DNA of 64,000 nt from the NCBI GenBank assembly GCA_015680685.1, contig MNCI01036181.1, positions 98,030-162,029 of the forward strand, given 5' to 3'. The notes below the pieces were generated by a model, which saw only the letters and a program-made list of their open reading frames with translations, had not been told where the DNA came from and ran no database searches. Positions 22,800 to 35,163 of the stretch are shown piece by piece. This stretch comes from Gnetum montanum. Its lineage: Eukaryota; Streptophyta; Gnetopsida; Gnetales; Gnetaceae. Positions within the stretch are counted from its first letter, which is position 1; the number at the start of each line of letters is the position of its first letter. The translations under genes and the position numbers were made by a program.

Positions 22800-24457
22800 T
22801 TTAAACCAGGAGCAAAGTAAGTGACACTTGCTTGATCAAGGAGTTGTTAAATTTATGTACTAACAAAATTGTGAAATGTAGTGGTTGTCATGGTAGTTTT
22901 AGGCCATACCGGGCCAGCAATATTCAAGTCATCCTATTGTTTTGACTGAGTGTATAGAGCATTGCTGATTTCTAAATTTTGTGTGAACACCAAGTTTGTG
23001 GGGTTTTAAAGTCTTATGGATTTTTAAATGTTTATATATATATATATATATGTATGTATATATATTTTTGTGTTAATTTTAAATTTTCATCCCTTCCTTT
23101 ACATAATAATAATTTTTTTCGGCCTCATCTCCAGAGGCTCGAATAGTGAGAAATACTAGGCCAACATGAAATAAAGATAACATAAATGAAAATAAAATTT
23201 AAACATGGTAAAATTAAAATAAGAGAAAATAAAATAGAATAAATTAAATTGGGAATGAATATTTGGGGTTTAAAAGGGAACTTTGAAGTGAAGAAAGAGG
23301 GTTTGTGCTAGCGTGAGTTCCTGGAAGCTTGGACTACAGCATGAGCTAGAGAGTGCAGCGTGAGCTATATTGTCAGCATCAGCATGAGCTACAAGGTAGC
23401 CATGAAGGGTAAAGCAAGCTAAGGCAAAGGGAAGAGGCAAGAAAATCTGGCATTCATGGAGGAGAGTGAAGAGCTACTCTAGCGTCTTCCCCAAGCTAAG
23501 ATTCCAGCAAGGGATGGAGCTATACATAGGTAGATTTGTTTCCTCTTATTTTTCTTATTTCCAGCACTTGTAAATAACATTAGCTAGGGTAGAATTTTTG
23601 GGATTTGAGGCTTGCTATTCTTGATTTTCATGGCGTTAGCATGAGTTCCTAGGGAGTTACAAGGTGAGTTGGATTTCTTTGCATTTTTATGCACTGGGGC
23701 GAACACGTCATGAGTGCCAGGGATATCTTGGCAACGTGAGTTTTCAAAGCTCCTTGTATAGCATTAGCTATAGGGCTTCCTAGCAACATGAGTTTCAGGG
23801 CTCTTAGGTAGCATGACTACCAGGGTTTTTGGGTAGCATGACTACCAGGGGAAGGCTTAGTGTGAGTGCAAGCATGGAGGGCTAGCATGAGTGTAAGTAG
23901 GGGAAGCCTTTTTTTTTCTTGGCAGCTTGAGCTACGTTACAGGTGGGAGGTTTTTAGCGTGACCACCAGGGTCCTGGGCAGTGTGAGCTACAGGTTCCCT
24001 AGGCAACATGAGTTGTAAGGTTCTCTAGGCAGTGTGAGCTACAAGGTTCTTAGTGTGAGATGGAATGTAGGGAAACCAGTGTGAGTACTATGGGAGATAG
24101 GCAACGTGAGTTTGCTAGAATAGGTCCCAACATGAGTGTCCAGAAAAACTACAACGTGAGTGTTATAAAAACTGTAGCTTGAGTTGTTAGGAATAGGCCC
24201 TAGCATGAGTTCCTGCAAAGTGAGTTGCTAGGAATAGGCCCCATCATGACTATCCAGACCCCACCTTTGATAAGACATGAAAATGTAAATTGTTTGCTAA
24301 AATGTATATTATTTGTTGGTTTTTATTTCTACAAAGTTTATTATTATCTTGGGATAGATAATTTAATTGTGTTTCTATGTTTTTCCAAGTTTATCTTGAA
24401 TCTACAAGTGTTCATGTTTTCACACTTGTGTGTTTATTTTATGTTGCCTGCAATAAA
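22800..24457. other. E1 spacer with AGCGTGAG motif block
   Basis: This non-coding stretch lies between RT and the first exon of the antisense gene. 22880-22930 has a motif B remnant ('TTTTAGGCCATACCGGG'). 23035-23065 is a TA-rich microsatellite. From about 23310 to 24250, words of the type AGCGTGAG, AGCATGAG, AACGTGAG and AGTGTGAG recur every few tens of bases. E2 has the same arrangement at 39225-40540. Because it precedes the antisense gene, it may be that gene's control region. Confidence 0.6.
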
Positions 24458-27400
24458 CTAGATTTCCATGTACCCTAGCAAGCGTTTAGTACACTAAATA
24501 AATAAATATGGGTGTCCTTGTCTCATGGGGTGGGGTTGTGTAATTAAATATTATTTATGTGTTTGGTTTATGTGATTTCATACTAATGTTAGCATTTAGA
24601 ATTTTTACTTACCTAATATCTTGGCTGAATGCAGGGGACCTAAATCCTCTCTCCTTGTGATTGAGCTTGTTGGTGTACTTGCTTGGTTTGGCCCCTTTGG
24701 ACCAAACATACCTCCTTATGACATGCGCATTGGATCACATGTGATATGGTTTTGTTTTGGTGTTAGTTAATTTTTTTCATTCATCCTACAAAATTTTAGT
24801 GTGGTTATATGGTCTCACCTAAGTGAACAGTTGGCTCGTGATATCATTGAGACAATGTTGCCTAGGTCTACACAAGGCATGTTTGCCTTTATTACTGATA
24901 TAGATGAGGGACTGTTTCCAATTGAGGGAGGCCCCCCCTAGGGTCCTAGATCTACTCGTCCCTTGACTCATGTGTGGGAACTACCTACTTGTGTTCATTA
25001 CAATAGTAGCAACACACTTTTCTTAGCCTTCCATGTGCACACTCTATTGCAGAACCCACCTGGGACAATATATAGAGTGGACAGGTATGCTCTCTTGTGC
25101 CTTGCTTAAGTTTTGATTTTTTAAAAATTTTATATCATTATCTATACATTAATATTATTTTTCTATGTAGGCCTCATTTTGATGAGAATGGGATGCATGA
25201 TGATGATGGTGGGCTTGCCTTAGTGCACACAGTGCTAGAGACATTCATGGCAGCCCCATTCTTTGTGCCGCAGTACTAGACTAGACAAAAGTAGCTATTG
25301 TTGACTACCATAGGCAGTTTTCAAGAGTCTTTGAGCATTATTAAGTTCATGGTTGGTTACATGAGGATTGATCTTCTAATGGGCAAATTTTCCCTCAAAG
25401 AATTGATCATACACCTACCCTGCCTACACCATTTACAGATGGTAAATGACCACATTCTAGACTCCATTTTTTTGTTGGATCATCATGTACTATGTTTTTT
25501 AACTCTTCACTCTATGTTTTCTTTTTATAGCAACCATCCCCTCTGAAGAAGTTACTATTATAATAGGGCATACTAGGGCCAAACTTTTTATGTAATATGG
25601 GGAGGTAGAGCAGTCACAACAATGGTTGCAGAAGAAAGCTTCTGATTTGATCACCAGCCACCTTATCTAGGTAGGTCTGATGGACTTGTTTACAACTTTG
25701 ACTCCTAGTATTCCAGCTACTGAGATGATCACCATTGTTGATTCTTTCAATGACGATGTTTCCCATTTTAACATGCAGGTTCAAGGAGTTAAGGTATCTT
25801 TCCACCTGACCACTGAGTTCCTTTCTGATCTTTTTGGCGTGCCCATGGATGGTGCCAGGGTGACCATAGATAAAGCAACTAAAGAAGGCCAGGTCATAAA
25901 ATAGCTTGAGGAGTGGTTAGGCATGTCTCAGGGTCCTAAAGGTTTTGCTATGCGAGATGATACTCGATCAATGGAGATGAACTTCATGTATCCTCTCTGC
26001 TGGGCACGGGCATTCCCTAAATCTCTTTCTTAAGGAGGAAACCTTGGGATTGAGTTTGTATATGTCATACGTGTAGTTTTAGAGACAAGCATGCACTATT
26101 ACTAGGCACAATTTCTGGGATCTAGTTTTCATGGAGAGATTGTTAGGTTATGTTCAAACATCCACACCAAATCCCACTTCACATTTACCTTCTTTGCGGG
26201 GTACCTATATAGGTTCGCTGAGTTCCTAGTAGTTTATGGTGATAATAGTTATATTTTGAGGGATCGTTGACAACAGTCTCACCCTTGGATTCACCATTTG
26301 TTTAGAACCACTAGATCTCAAGGCCCACCCAAAGGCATCGAAGAATTCAGTATCAGTTACCACTAGAGGTGCAACTAGCCATTCCCATCATTCCCATGAT
26401 AGCTTAGGATTGGAATCATCTAGGCTACACACATCTGTTAAAGTAGCTAAACAACTGATTCGTGAGACCATTGAGAAGTCTAAGGAAAAGGTAAAGAGAA
26501 ATGAACATCCAAGAGAGCCTGCTCCAAATGTTAGACCACAAAGAGCAAAGAAGATCCACTTTATACTACTAGTGGAGGGTAAGTATTTTATTTTTTTGTT
26601 TTATTATTTATTTTTATTGCATTTTAGCTTATATGTTATATATACTATTTTATACTAACACTAAGATTCTAGTGTTATTTAGAGGAAAGTCTTGAGAGGG
26701 AGAGAGAAGCTTTGGCCCTGATGGTTAATCCTGAAGCGGTCATCACAAGGCTAGAGTAAGAAGGAGAAGAAGGAGAAGAAGCAATCAAGGAACCTCCTAA
26801 TTCGCAAGAGGAAGATGTGACAAGCGTCATGGGGAAAAAGCTTGTAGAGGCCTTGGATGCACTTAGGCATTCAAGTGATGAAAGAGGTGTTTTCGATGGT
26901 TTCTTTAATGGATCATTGTAGCTTGGTGATTCACCCAAACTCAACAGAAAATGGATTTTTGGTATGTTCCTTTTAGCTTAATCCATGTTTTTGTACCCTT
27001 TAATTTTCATGTGTTGTTATTGATTATCTTGATTATCTTTAGCATCATGGGTAGATGCTGAGATTTCTAAGGCACATACATCCCGAGCAGAGGTGTCGGG
27101 ATCACAGGTTTCGATTGAGGTGACCTCCCCTTCTTGTCCCACATCAACTAACTAGCTAAGGCCATGGCTTGAGATGCCAAGAAAAATGGACTTTGTTAAG
27201 CGCATAGTTAATGATGTGGTTTCTCGCCTACAAGAAGCTCATCTAGAACTAGGTATGTGTATATCACGTATTATGCTAAGTGTCTGGGTTTATTGTGTTT
27301 CTTTGCATTCATTTTTTTATTATAGTTGATTCATGTGTGCAGTACTTACACCTGCAGGTGCCAAGCTTCAGTGGGATCCTTCTAAGGCTACCCATATTGA

Positions 27401-28360
27401 TGCCCTCCCTGAATTTCCAGGGAACACTGAGCAAGTCCCTAGAAATATGCATGATGCAGTTTCTGGTTGCGTCGTACAGAACACTAAGTCGTTTTGGCAT
27501 TGTAGGAATTTAGTTGAGTATCTATGGGATGAGGTGCATTATTTGAAGGAAGCACTAGCAAAGGAGAGAGAGGATAAAATGGATCTCCAATCCTGTTAGA
27601 ATTTTTCCACTACTAAGCTATCTGGTGATAGCACTTGGTGCACATTTCAAATCACTTATGCGCATTATTGGATAGTTTTGAATAGCAAGGTGCAGGAAAT
27701 ACAAGATTTAGTGGAATAAGGGGCATAGGTGGATTTGCTGAATAGGAAATGTCATGATTGGAAATAATTTGCTGCTAAAGTACGGAAGTACGGTCAAGAC
27801 CAAAAGGATCACAAGCATCAGTACAAAAAATGGTTAAAGGAGGAGTCAGTTGAACATCGTCGGATGGAGATGTTCATTGATGGGCTTGGCTTGCATCTTG
27901 CTTATGATAGGTTCTCTAAGTGCACCAAGGTGGAGGGATCTCCCAAGAGAACCATTACTACCGCCTCTGGGGAGGCTTCGATAGGCATGTTCTCTCTTGA
28001 GCATCCTACCTGGACTTCGGTGGATAAGGGAAAAACCTTGGCTAGTGTTGATCTTGGCCTAGAGGAGGATTGGGAAAATATGCCCAAGGAGGAGACCCTA
28101 TAGCGTTTCGAGACCAACTTAAGGCCTTCCTCACCTATGAGTGTTTTATTATGGCACTTATTTTCGTATGGTTTTATTGTTTTCATTGTTAGTGTTACTA
28201 TTTTTCCTAGTTTTGCATTTGTGGGTTACTTTATTACTCTTACCTATTTTGTTTTTGTTTTTTGGCTTTGTTATAGGGATATGTTAATGATGGAGCTAGT
28301 CCCAGTGGAATAAGAGCAGATGATGAAGAGGATCTTGGGGACCAACCCCCTTCATGAGCT
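24458..28360 (+). pseudogene. Antisense eight-exon gene, E1 copy
   Basis: This broken gene lies opposite to gag-pol, between protease and RT. The exon equivalents are 24458-24477 (start codon lost, donor GC), 24635-25084, 25171-25441, 25531-26578, 26683-26961, about 27049-27252, 27358-28136 (donor mutated) and 28277-28360. Introns are short and mostly GT...AG. Joining exons restores the frame, e.g. 'FTD|ATIPSEEVTI' and 'LEL|GAKLQWDP'. Exon 4 gives 'FHLTTEFLSDLFGVPMDGAR' and 'SHFTFTFFAGYLYRFAEFLV'; exon 7 gives a Lys/Glu-rich, coiled-coil-like part ('LKEALAKEREDK', 'HKHQYKKWLKEE'). I do not recognise the family. It faintly resembles plant mobile-domain or 'plant transposon' proteins. Stops are mainly at former Gln and Trp codons. 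Confidence 0.65.
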
Positions 28361-28699
28361 TACTGTTAGTCGGACTTTAGCTATTAAATGTTTTGGATTT
28401 TTGGATGTTTAATGGAAATTTATGAAGGAAAAATGTAATAACATGGATCTAATCATGGAATAATGTGTTGGAATTTTATTACCATATTGACGTATCATTT
28501 TTTTATTTTATATGTTTTCTCTTTTTTTATTTATTTTCTCAAGTATTATCGTGAACATATACGTGTAGCTAAATGTAAAATGAGGGAACAAAAAAAACGT
28601 AAATCCAATATTTGTAAAAGAGGAAAGAAATAAGATGACATAAATTAAAATTATAACTTGTAACTTGTAAATGAACATTTAATGTAGCTTAATAAGAGT

Positions 28700-28970
28700 T
28701 TGTAGATTTGTACATGTTGAGCTCTAGTTTAAAGCCATTTTAGGCTGTGCACATCAGTTTGAAGTCATGATGGACTATCACATTCGTGTTAAAGGAAGAG
28801 GGTTTACCACCATAGTGGGCCGAAAGAAATAACAGTTTTAGGGGGCTTTAAAATGAACTAGCCATTTCTGACCGTGGCTAGTTTAACGTCATTGCAGACA
28901 TTCGTTGGCAGTTTAATGTCATACCAGAAGGTTGGTAGTTTAATGTCATTTTGGATGCTTGGGGTAGTTC
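28700..28970. repeat. Motif B block, E1, right of antisense gene
   Basis: Several copies of AGTTTAANGTCAT followed by a GGAC-like word (for example near 28726, 28760, 28877, 28910 and 28937). E2 has the same block at 44755-45085, partly as exact 27-bp tandem units. Confidence 0.7.
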
Positions 28971-28973
28971 ACC

Positions 28974-29930
28974 CTAACCATTGAGTTGCCTTTTAAACCT
29001 TTGTAGTTTGATGTGAGGGGTAGGGCATGTAGGCATGATTTTATACTCACCTTCCCCTTCACTAGTGATCTCAAAGGGTAATCCTAACCAAGAGATGTTA
29101 GTGGGAATGGCTCCTATGTTTGTGTTGTCAATTGCTTCCTCAGTTTTAGTAGGATCATGAGTTAACGTTGGGTTCATGTCTTGAAGTATACTCATGGTTC
29201 CTTGTTTAGGTTTAGAAAACTCAATTTCTAACCCTTGATCCATTCCTGAGTATGAGGAAGTAAGTGATGTTATTGTATCTCCATGTATGATGATCTCACC
29301 ACCCTCATAAGGTAGGTGGATTTCCTAATGGATCAGTGAGGATATGGCTCTAAGTTGGGCTAGCCAAGGACATCCTAGAATCATATTGAGCCTTGGGATT
29401 TTGTCAACCACTACAAATTCAGCTGATGTGGGGAATTGGTCCCTTGCTATGAAATCCACGGTAACCATACCTTTGATCATGACATGGGAACCACTGAAGG
29501 ATTTTAAGAAAGAAGTTTTTGTGGGCTGTATCTGCTCTATTAGCCCCAGTTTCTCGATGACAGGAAAGGGTATTACATTCTTACTGCACCATCATCGACA
29601 TGCACCCTACATATCATGAAATGGTTGACTTGTATTTTTATAAACATAGGGGCTATAGTAACCTCTTCCATTTTTTCATCCTGCTTGATGTCGCTAGCAC
29701 AAAACTCTATGGATGTGGTCTTTGACTCTTGGGGTTGTGGGGATAGTATCGCATAAATAGATAGCTCGTCTGCATGAAGGTCCTCACTAACAGGGATCAA
29801 GGTCAACATATGAACGAGTGCTTCCCGATGTATAGTTGAAGTCATTACTAGATCATACAGGCTTAAGGAAGTATTATTTTTTTTCAAAGCCTACATGACT
29901 TGAGTCAATGCACTTGCTAGATAGTTACCA
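28974..29930 (-). pseudogene. E1 protease
   Basis: This is an aspartic protease that would cut the polyprotein. The minus-strand frame 29887-29573 ends with 'VHVDDGAVRM', where DDG is the active-site triplet of Tat-like retropepsins. After a frameshift the remaining fold is only readable in pieces. 29243-28974 is the protein tail ('ISWLGLPFEI', 'KIMPTCPTPHIKLQ'), matching the intact E2 version. It lies directly downstream of gag. The antisense module starts just past its end. Confidence 0.75.
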
Positions 29931-29939
29931 TTTGGGGTA

Positions 29940-32009
29940 CCTTTATTTGTAGAGACTTGATCCATTTGACCCAGCATTCATATCTCTCGTAGAGGGATTT
30001 TTGTGTTGGCAACTGGGGATGTTGAGTTTGGGACCCTAGGAGTGCCAATATTCTTGTGTTGGTGACTTGTGCTAGGCTCACCAGTGGATGGAATCATAGG
30101 AACAACATTTAATGGTATGGGCTTTGGTGGTCCTACTTCACACTCATGATGTTCTTTCTCTAGGCATCCTCATGTCAGCTTATCGACAAGATGCTCTCGC
30201 AGGGATCATGGGGGAATGGTAGAGGGTTTCACATTAGGGTGTTTTGGCACCCAGATCACAAAGGAGGTGGATCGGGTTTCCAATGGTGTGGTTGCTACTG
30301 TGATAGAAGGGGGTATGCAGGTGACAAATGATTTTTGTGGTGTTGAGAACATGCATATGATGAAAGGAGTTTGATGAGGTGTTGAGGTAGGTGTATTTTC
30401 AGAGGGCCTACAGATTACAAAAGGTTTTCATGAGACGTCCTGTCCATTGTCCACATGGATAGTGTTAATCAGATACAGTGCATCATTAGTATTGAGAGGG
30501 TCCTTGTAGACCCCCATGGGTTGGTTCTGGGGTCTTACTGGGTTTGCCTCATCAAATACTATTTCACCCCTGTCAATCATGCGATGTATATCCTATTTTA
30601 AGGTGAAACAGTAATCAGTTCCATGACCACACCATTGTTGATATTCACAAAACCTATCCAACCCAAAGCCTCTTGGAATGGAGAGTTCATTAGCTATTAC
30701 TAAAGCTGGGTTCTTGGCCAGCTCATAGAATCGATCATGTTTTTGAGATGCTGTAGGAGACATTTGTTTATGTTTGATTAATCTGGCCTTTAGAAGTTGA
30801 GCAAGCAATTGTGAAGGCTTCATAGGCAAGGGTGTATATTGAGCGGGGTCTTTTCGTTTGAATGTACAATCATGACCTATGTTGGTGTTTCTATTTGATG
30901 AGGATTTGGGTGTAGGAACTGGTATGTTTCTTTCATGGCTAGTTGGAGCAGCAGGTTGTTTTCCTTTCTATCTTGGATGGTTGGGTCAGGTTGTTTCTGC
31001 CACCACTGCTACTGTCGTTTTGGATTTATCCTTTTCTTTCCTTATATGTTAGCTCCTAAAGGTTGAGTAGGCTAGATCGTTACTTTTTTACGCCCTCTTC
31101 TATGTTCCTAATTTGTAAAAATGATTGACTTAAGGTAAGGGCATTCAAATAATAAAGTTTTGATTTAATAAATTCATTCATGGTAAGTAGATATGTCCTA
31201 GGGATGGGCTCATGAAGTTCATTCAAGGCTACACTCCACCTCTGGATAATTTTTTGCACTAGCTATAATGGCATTTGTTTAATCTAAATCAAGCTATCTA
31301 GTGTGGCTTTAGGCTTTAAATTATATTTAAAATGGATGACAAAATGGTGCAAAAAATCTTCTAGAGAAGCTACGAAGCTATGGGGTAAAGCTAAGTACCA
31401 GTATAATGCTTTTCCCATTAAGGACATAGCAAACACACGTAGAATTACATGAGGCCATGCTTGAAGCAATAGACATTCTATTTGAAATGTTACTAAGTGG
31501 GCATTTGGATCTCCCTCTCCATTGTACTTGGTTAGCTGGGGTAATGAGACTCCCTTTGGCAAGGTTAACGGTGGAACTGAAGGGCTGATTGGATCATCTT
31601 GGTAGAAGTCCAGTACCTTAATTTCCTCAGTGTTCATAGTTTTAAGGTGCTTTAACTCCTCAATTAATGACTGCATCATTTTTTTGTGTTTTTCCACTCT
31701 TGGGTGGTAGGTAGACCAGTGGGTTGAGTGGGTTGTGACTGATAGTAATTCGATTGTTGTATTGTTTGCAGAAAGGGAGACTGTTGGATTGTTGGTTGTT
31801 GTGGTGGAGTGACATTCAGAGATGGGACCATTAGGTGTGGTACACTGTGGTGAGTGGACTGGTGTTGCTGAACAGCTAGTTGAACCCACTGCCTAGCCAC
31901 AGTTTGTGAGGTGACACCCTAAACGTGTTGTGCTGCGGTAATCAATGGTTCTTCATGGATTTGCACTTGTGGTATGTAATGGATGGATGTAGATGTTGGT
32001 ATGACAGAT
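29940..32009 (-). pseudogene. E1 gag, C-terminal part
   Basis: Gag builds the particle. The minus-strand frame 31889-31284 contains the core gag domain: 'YNGEGDPNAHLVTFQIECLL', 'SLMGKALYWYLALPHSF' and 'FLHHFVIHFKYNLKPKATL', typical of plant Ty3/gypsy gag. 30829-30593 has the zinc-binding end ('DRFCEYQQWCGHGTDYCF', C-x2-x-H/C type), followed by a Pro/Thr-rich linker (30440-30180). The N-terminal third is missing here because E2 split it off at 32010; it lies at 50751-51458. Several frameshifts are present. Confidence 0.8.
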
Positions 32010-32014
32010 GGCAT
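32010..32014. repeat. E2 target site duplication, left
   Basis: GGCAT, repeated at 50746-50750. Joining the two flanks restores continuous gag sequence, as seen intact in E2 near 48095. Confidence 0.9.
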
Positions 32015-33528
32015 TGTACTGACCTAAATCATCGATGTAAGGCTGGAAGGAAAATAAACACTGAAAGATCATTGGCCAAACATAGCTGACCCTACCTTTA
32101 CCCGAGAGCAAGCTGGAAAGGTAAACAAAGGTAGAGTGCCTTGGATGGTTTGCACGAAAATCAACCAAGGAATTCCCTGAGCGTAAACTATGGCTTATGC
32201 TGGGTTATTGATAAATTGATGTTCGAAATGTAAATGACGACGCATGAAGTTTAAACAGAACGTAAACAAAGAACTGTATTGTAAACCAAGCATATATTGA
32301 ATTTAAAGTAGAGTAAAAGATATAATGGATGGAAAAATGAACTATATTGTATTGCGTAGAAAAAGATGTGCACCGGTCAAAGCATAGCTGCACGTGTGGA
32401 TGGTAGGTTAAGCGCCAAGCCCCAAGGTGATGTGATGTGTTTCAGAAGTGCTTGGATGCTGGGAGTCAAGTGTGTTGAGTGTCCAAGATTGTTGGTCTGA
32501 GTTTCCTAAGTTGTCCAACTCTAAAATTGCCAACGTTGTTTATGTGAATTGACAGGGTATTTATAGGGTTGGGTCGGGCTTGGACATGGAATTTAAGAAT
32601 GGAATCAATGGCTGGGAGATGAGAGGAAAGTAGATCTAGGGACATGTGTCCAATGGACAGCTGTATGTGACTTGAATGTTTTTGGGCAAGCTACGTTCTT
32701 GACTAGGTTCATTGTATCTTACAATGTGTGGCTTACTCAAGCACATGGAAGCACATACAATTTAGATAGTGAGGGCTTGACAAGATGACAAATGAAGATT
32801 TACAATGTACTGCAAGAGAAATTGACCCTGGCTCGCTTGAAACTTCTAGATCTTTGATTTGAGCACTTTGACCACTACAGGATGCTAATGTAGGTGGTTC
32901 CATGGTGTTTTGAGGCATGTCTGCTTACACTCACGTTGGGGATGTCCTTAGTGTGACCTCAGCCTGAGTGATGTAAAATGAGACATTTGACATGACCTGC
33001 AGCGTGACCTAAGGAGAATGACACGTTTCACTAATTTTTTTGAATTTATGAAGCATATTTCTTGAGTGTAATAGTTGCCTTCCTATGTCTAACCTTGGAA
33101 GTCAAGATTTGAGCCTGAATGTGCCCTATTCGGAGCCACTTTTTGAAGCTCACGCTAGACTCATGCTGTAGTGTGACCTGTAGCGTGACTTCAGGAAACT
33201 TCTGAAAACTTGCAATTTTGAGCTGAAATATGGAATTCTAAAGGCTGGGACCTAAAGCTGGGACTGGAGGTTGTCGACCATGAACTCTAAGGATGATTTG
33301 CATCTTGGAAGTCAGATCGTTTCAACTCGGTTTGGAGGCTCTAAAAACTGGTCACACCGGACTCATGCCACAATGCGACTTGTAGCGTGAGTGAGAAAAT
33401 TTGCAATTCAGCATGAGTTTGGAAAAGCCAACATGTGTGCCTAGAACAAGCTCAAATTTTTACCTCCAAAAGCTCAAGTGTGATTTTTTCTTGTTTTAAA
33501 GTGGTAGGACAAAATTAGTGGTGTTTCA
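32015..33528 (-). mobile_element. E2 3' LTR
   Basis: Plus-strand start TGTACTGACC, end GGTGTTTCA (TG...CA); 1514 bp. The minus-strand TATA box (CCTATAAATACC) is at 32557-32568. U3 (32569-33528) carries CTCACGCT-type words near 32930-33420. It is shorter than the 5' LTR (1681 bp), so one of the two has gained or lost about 170 bp. Confidence 0.9.
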
Positions 33529-35160
33529 TTGTCTCCTCTTTGTTGACGTTTGAAGGAATACACCTGAGAGGCATCGACAAAGAAGTGCAAAACACCATGA
33601 ACAACCAAGTATCAAGTATTAACCATCATCCCTTAGCCAGATTTGATCGCACCATTTTCAAAAGTACATGGGATTGAGGGAATGTGGTTCAAGATGCAAG
33701 GGATTGTAACTGGGGGAAGTTAGGAGTCCATCAAGTATTATGATTGTTGCCAGGATTGTGGGAGAGGAATGCTCTCATGCGAATGAGCTATATCTTTGGT
33801 CCTTGTCCATAGCCAGTGTTCAGCAAACTTGGAGCCAAGACATAGAAAGTGCATTCTTTGGAGAAATGGGACTCTTATAGAGTGTTTACAGGGCTTGTTG
33901 TAAACAGCCAAAGTAATGTGATGGTGTGCAACATGGTCTCTTTGAGACACAAGTGTAACTGTTTTCCAAGACAATTTCCTTCTCACCTGGGGCTTGTATG
34001 AGAATGGCCAATAGTCTTTTGTTTATGATGCCAATAGAGCCACAAAGACCTTTTTCATGCATTTTTCTCTTTGACCTTTTTTTTCTTTTTCTTTTTTGTT
34101 TGTTTGTTCTTTTATTTTGCTTTTGTTTTTTTATCTTTCTTTTTCTTTTATTATTTTTATTTTCTTTTTTTATTTTTTTATTTTTGCTATTCTCTTTGGT
34201 ATTTTTGAAAGAGCTTGCTTTTAGTGCTGTGCCCATGTTTGAGAGCTTGCTTTCTTGGGTCATGAATCATGTACTGTGTTTTGCGTTGCAATTGCTTAGA
34301 GAGTTACAGTGTGTAAGAATATGCAATAGTGTATCAAGAGTTTTGAGATGAGCAGAATGTATCAAGGGGGTGTAATAGAATAGGATAGGGGGCATGATGG
34401 GGAATAGGGAATGTATCAGGAGTTGGGAATGTACTTATGAATGAATTGATTAACCTAGTTGCATGCATCAGAAAGAATGTGATACCTTGTCATGATGATG
34501 AAGTGCATCTATGCACGAATTCCTTAGGTGTGTCATCCTACAAACACAACTCCAAGAAGACAAGAAAAACACAAATGAATTGGTTAACTAAGCACTTTAA
34601 ACAAGGAGATGGAGCCACCATGTGCAATTCAAAAGTAGATAGAATCACGAATAGCATCAGCTTCATTAGGTCCATGAGACAAATCATGTAGCAAGTCTTT
34701 TTGAAACATGTATAGCCAATTGCAGCAACACATCTTTTCAAGTTTTGCTTGGTCATTGATGATGTCACTAGTTTATAGTCTTAGCCAACTGTTGTGGATT
34801 AGTTTCACATAATAACCCCTTGGGACGGTGCCAGTTTAGCATCGTAGTGGATGGTGCATTGCTAGTCTATAGTCATGGCAGACTATGAAGAGGCAAACTA
34901 GTTTATAGTCTTAGCAGACTCTGGATGCTAGTTTCACGTCATGGCAGATAGATATGGTAGTTTATCGTCATACTGGATAAAGCTTTGTGGTGTCAATTTA
35001 TTTTCATGACTCTAGGACATTCTGTGGTATCAGTTTTAAGTCATGATGCCAGGACTTTTCTATGGTATCAGTTTTAAGTCATGATGCTAGGACTTTTTTG
35101 TGGTATCAGTTTTAAGTCATGATGCCAGGACTTTTACATACCTCAATTTTATTAGACATA
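33529..35160 (-). other. E2 post-integrase region
   Basis: This is the untranslated part between integrase and 3' LTR. The minus-strand PPT AAAGAGGAGACAA abuts the LTR (33529-33541). A long pyrimidine run on the plus strand (34078-34200) is a second purine-rich tract for the element strand. 34750-35140 has motif B copies, ending with three near-identical 'GGTATCAGTTTTAAGTCATG' repeats (about 35028-35120). No convincing protein is seen; short frames match the E1 counterpart only as nucleotide homology would predict. Confidence 0.6.
34078..34200. repeat. Long pyrimidine tract
   Basis: About 120 bases are almost only T and C, with a few G's. On the element strand this is an A/G tract, with a shorter counterpart in E1 at 15480-15540. 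Confidence 0.8.
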
Positions 35161-35163
35161 GTA

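Noticed and set aside
25614-26944. Minus-strand frames inside the antisense gene as parts of pol.
   Set aside because: They have no pol motifs and run opposite to exons kept in both copies.
33998-34351. Plus-strand 117-codon Phe/Leu-rich frame, membrane-protein-like.
   Set aside because: It is a translation of the pyrimidine tract in a non-coding part of E2, with no counterpart frame in E1.
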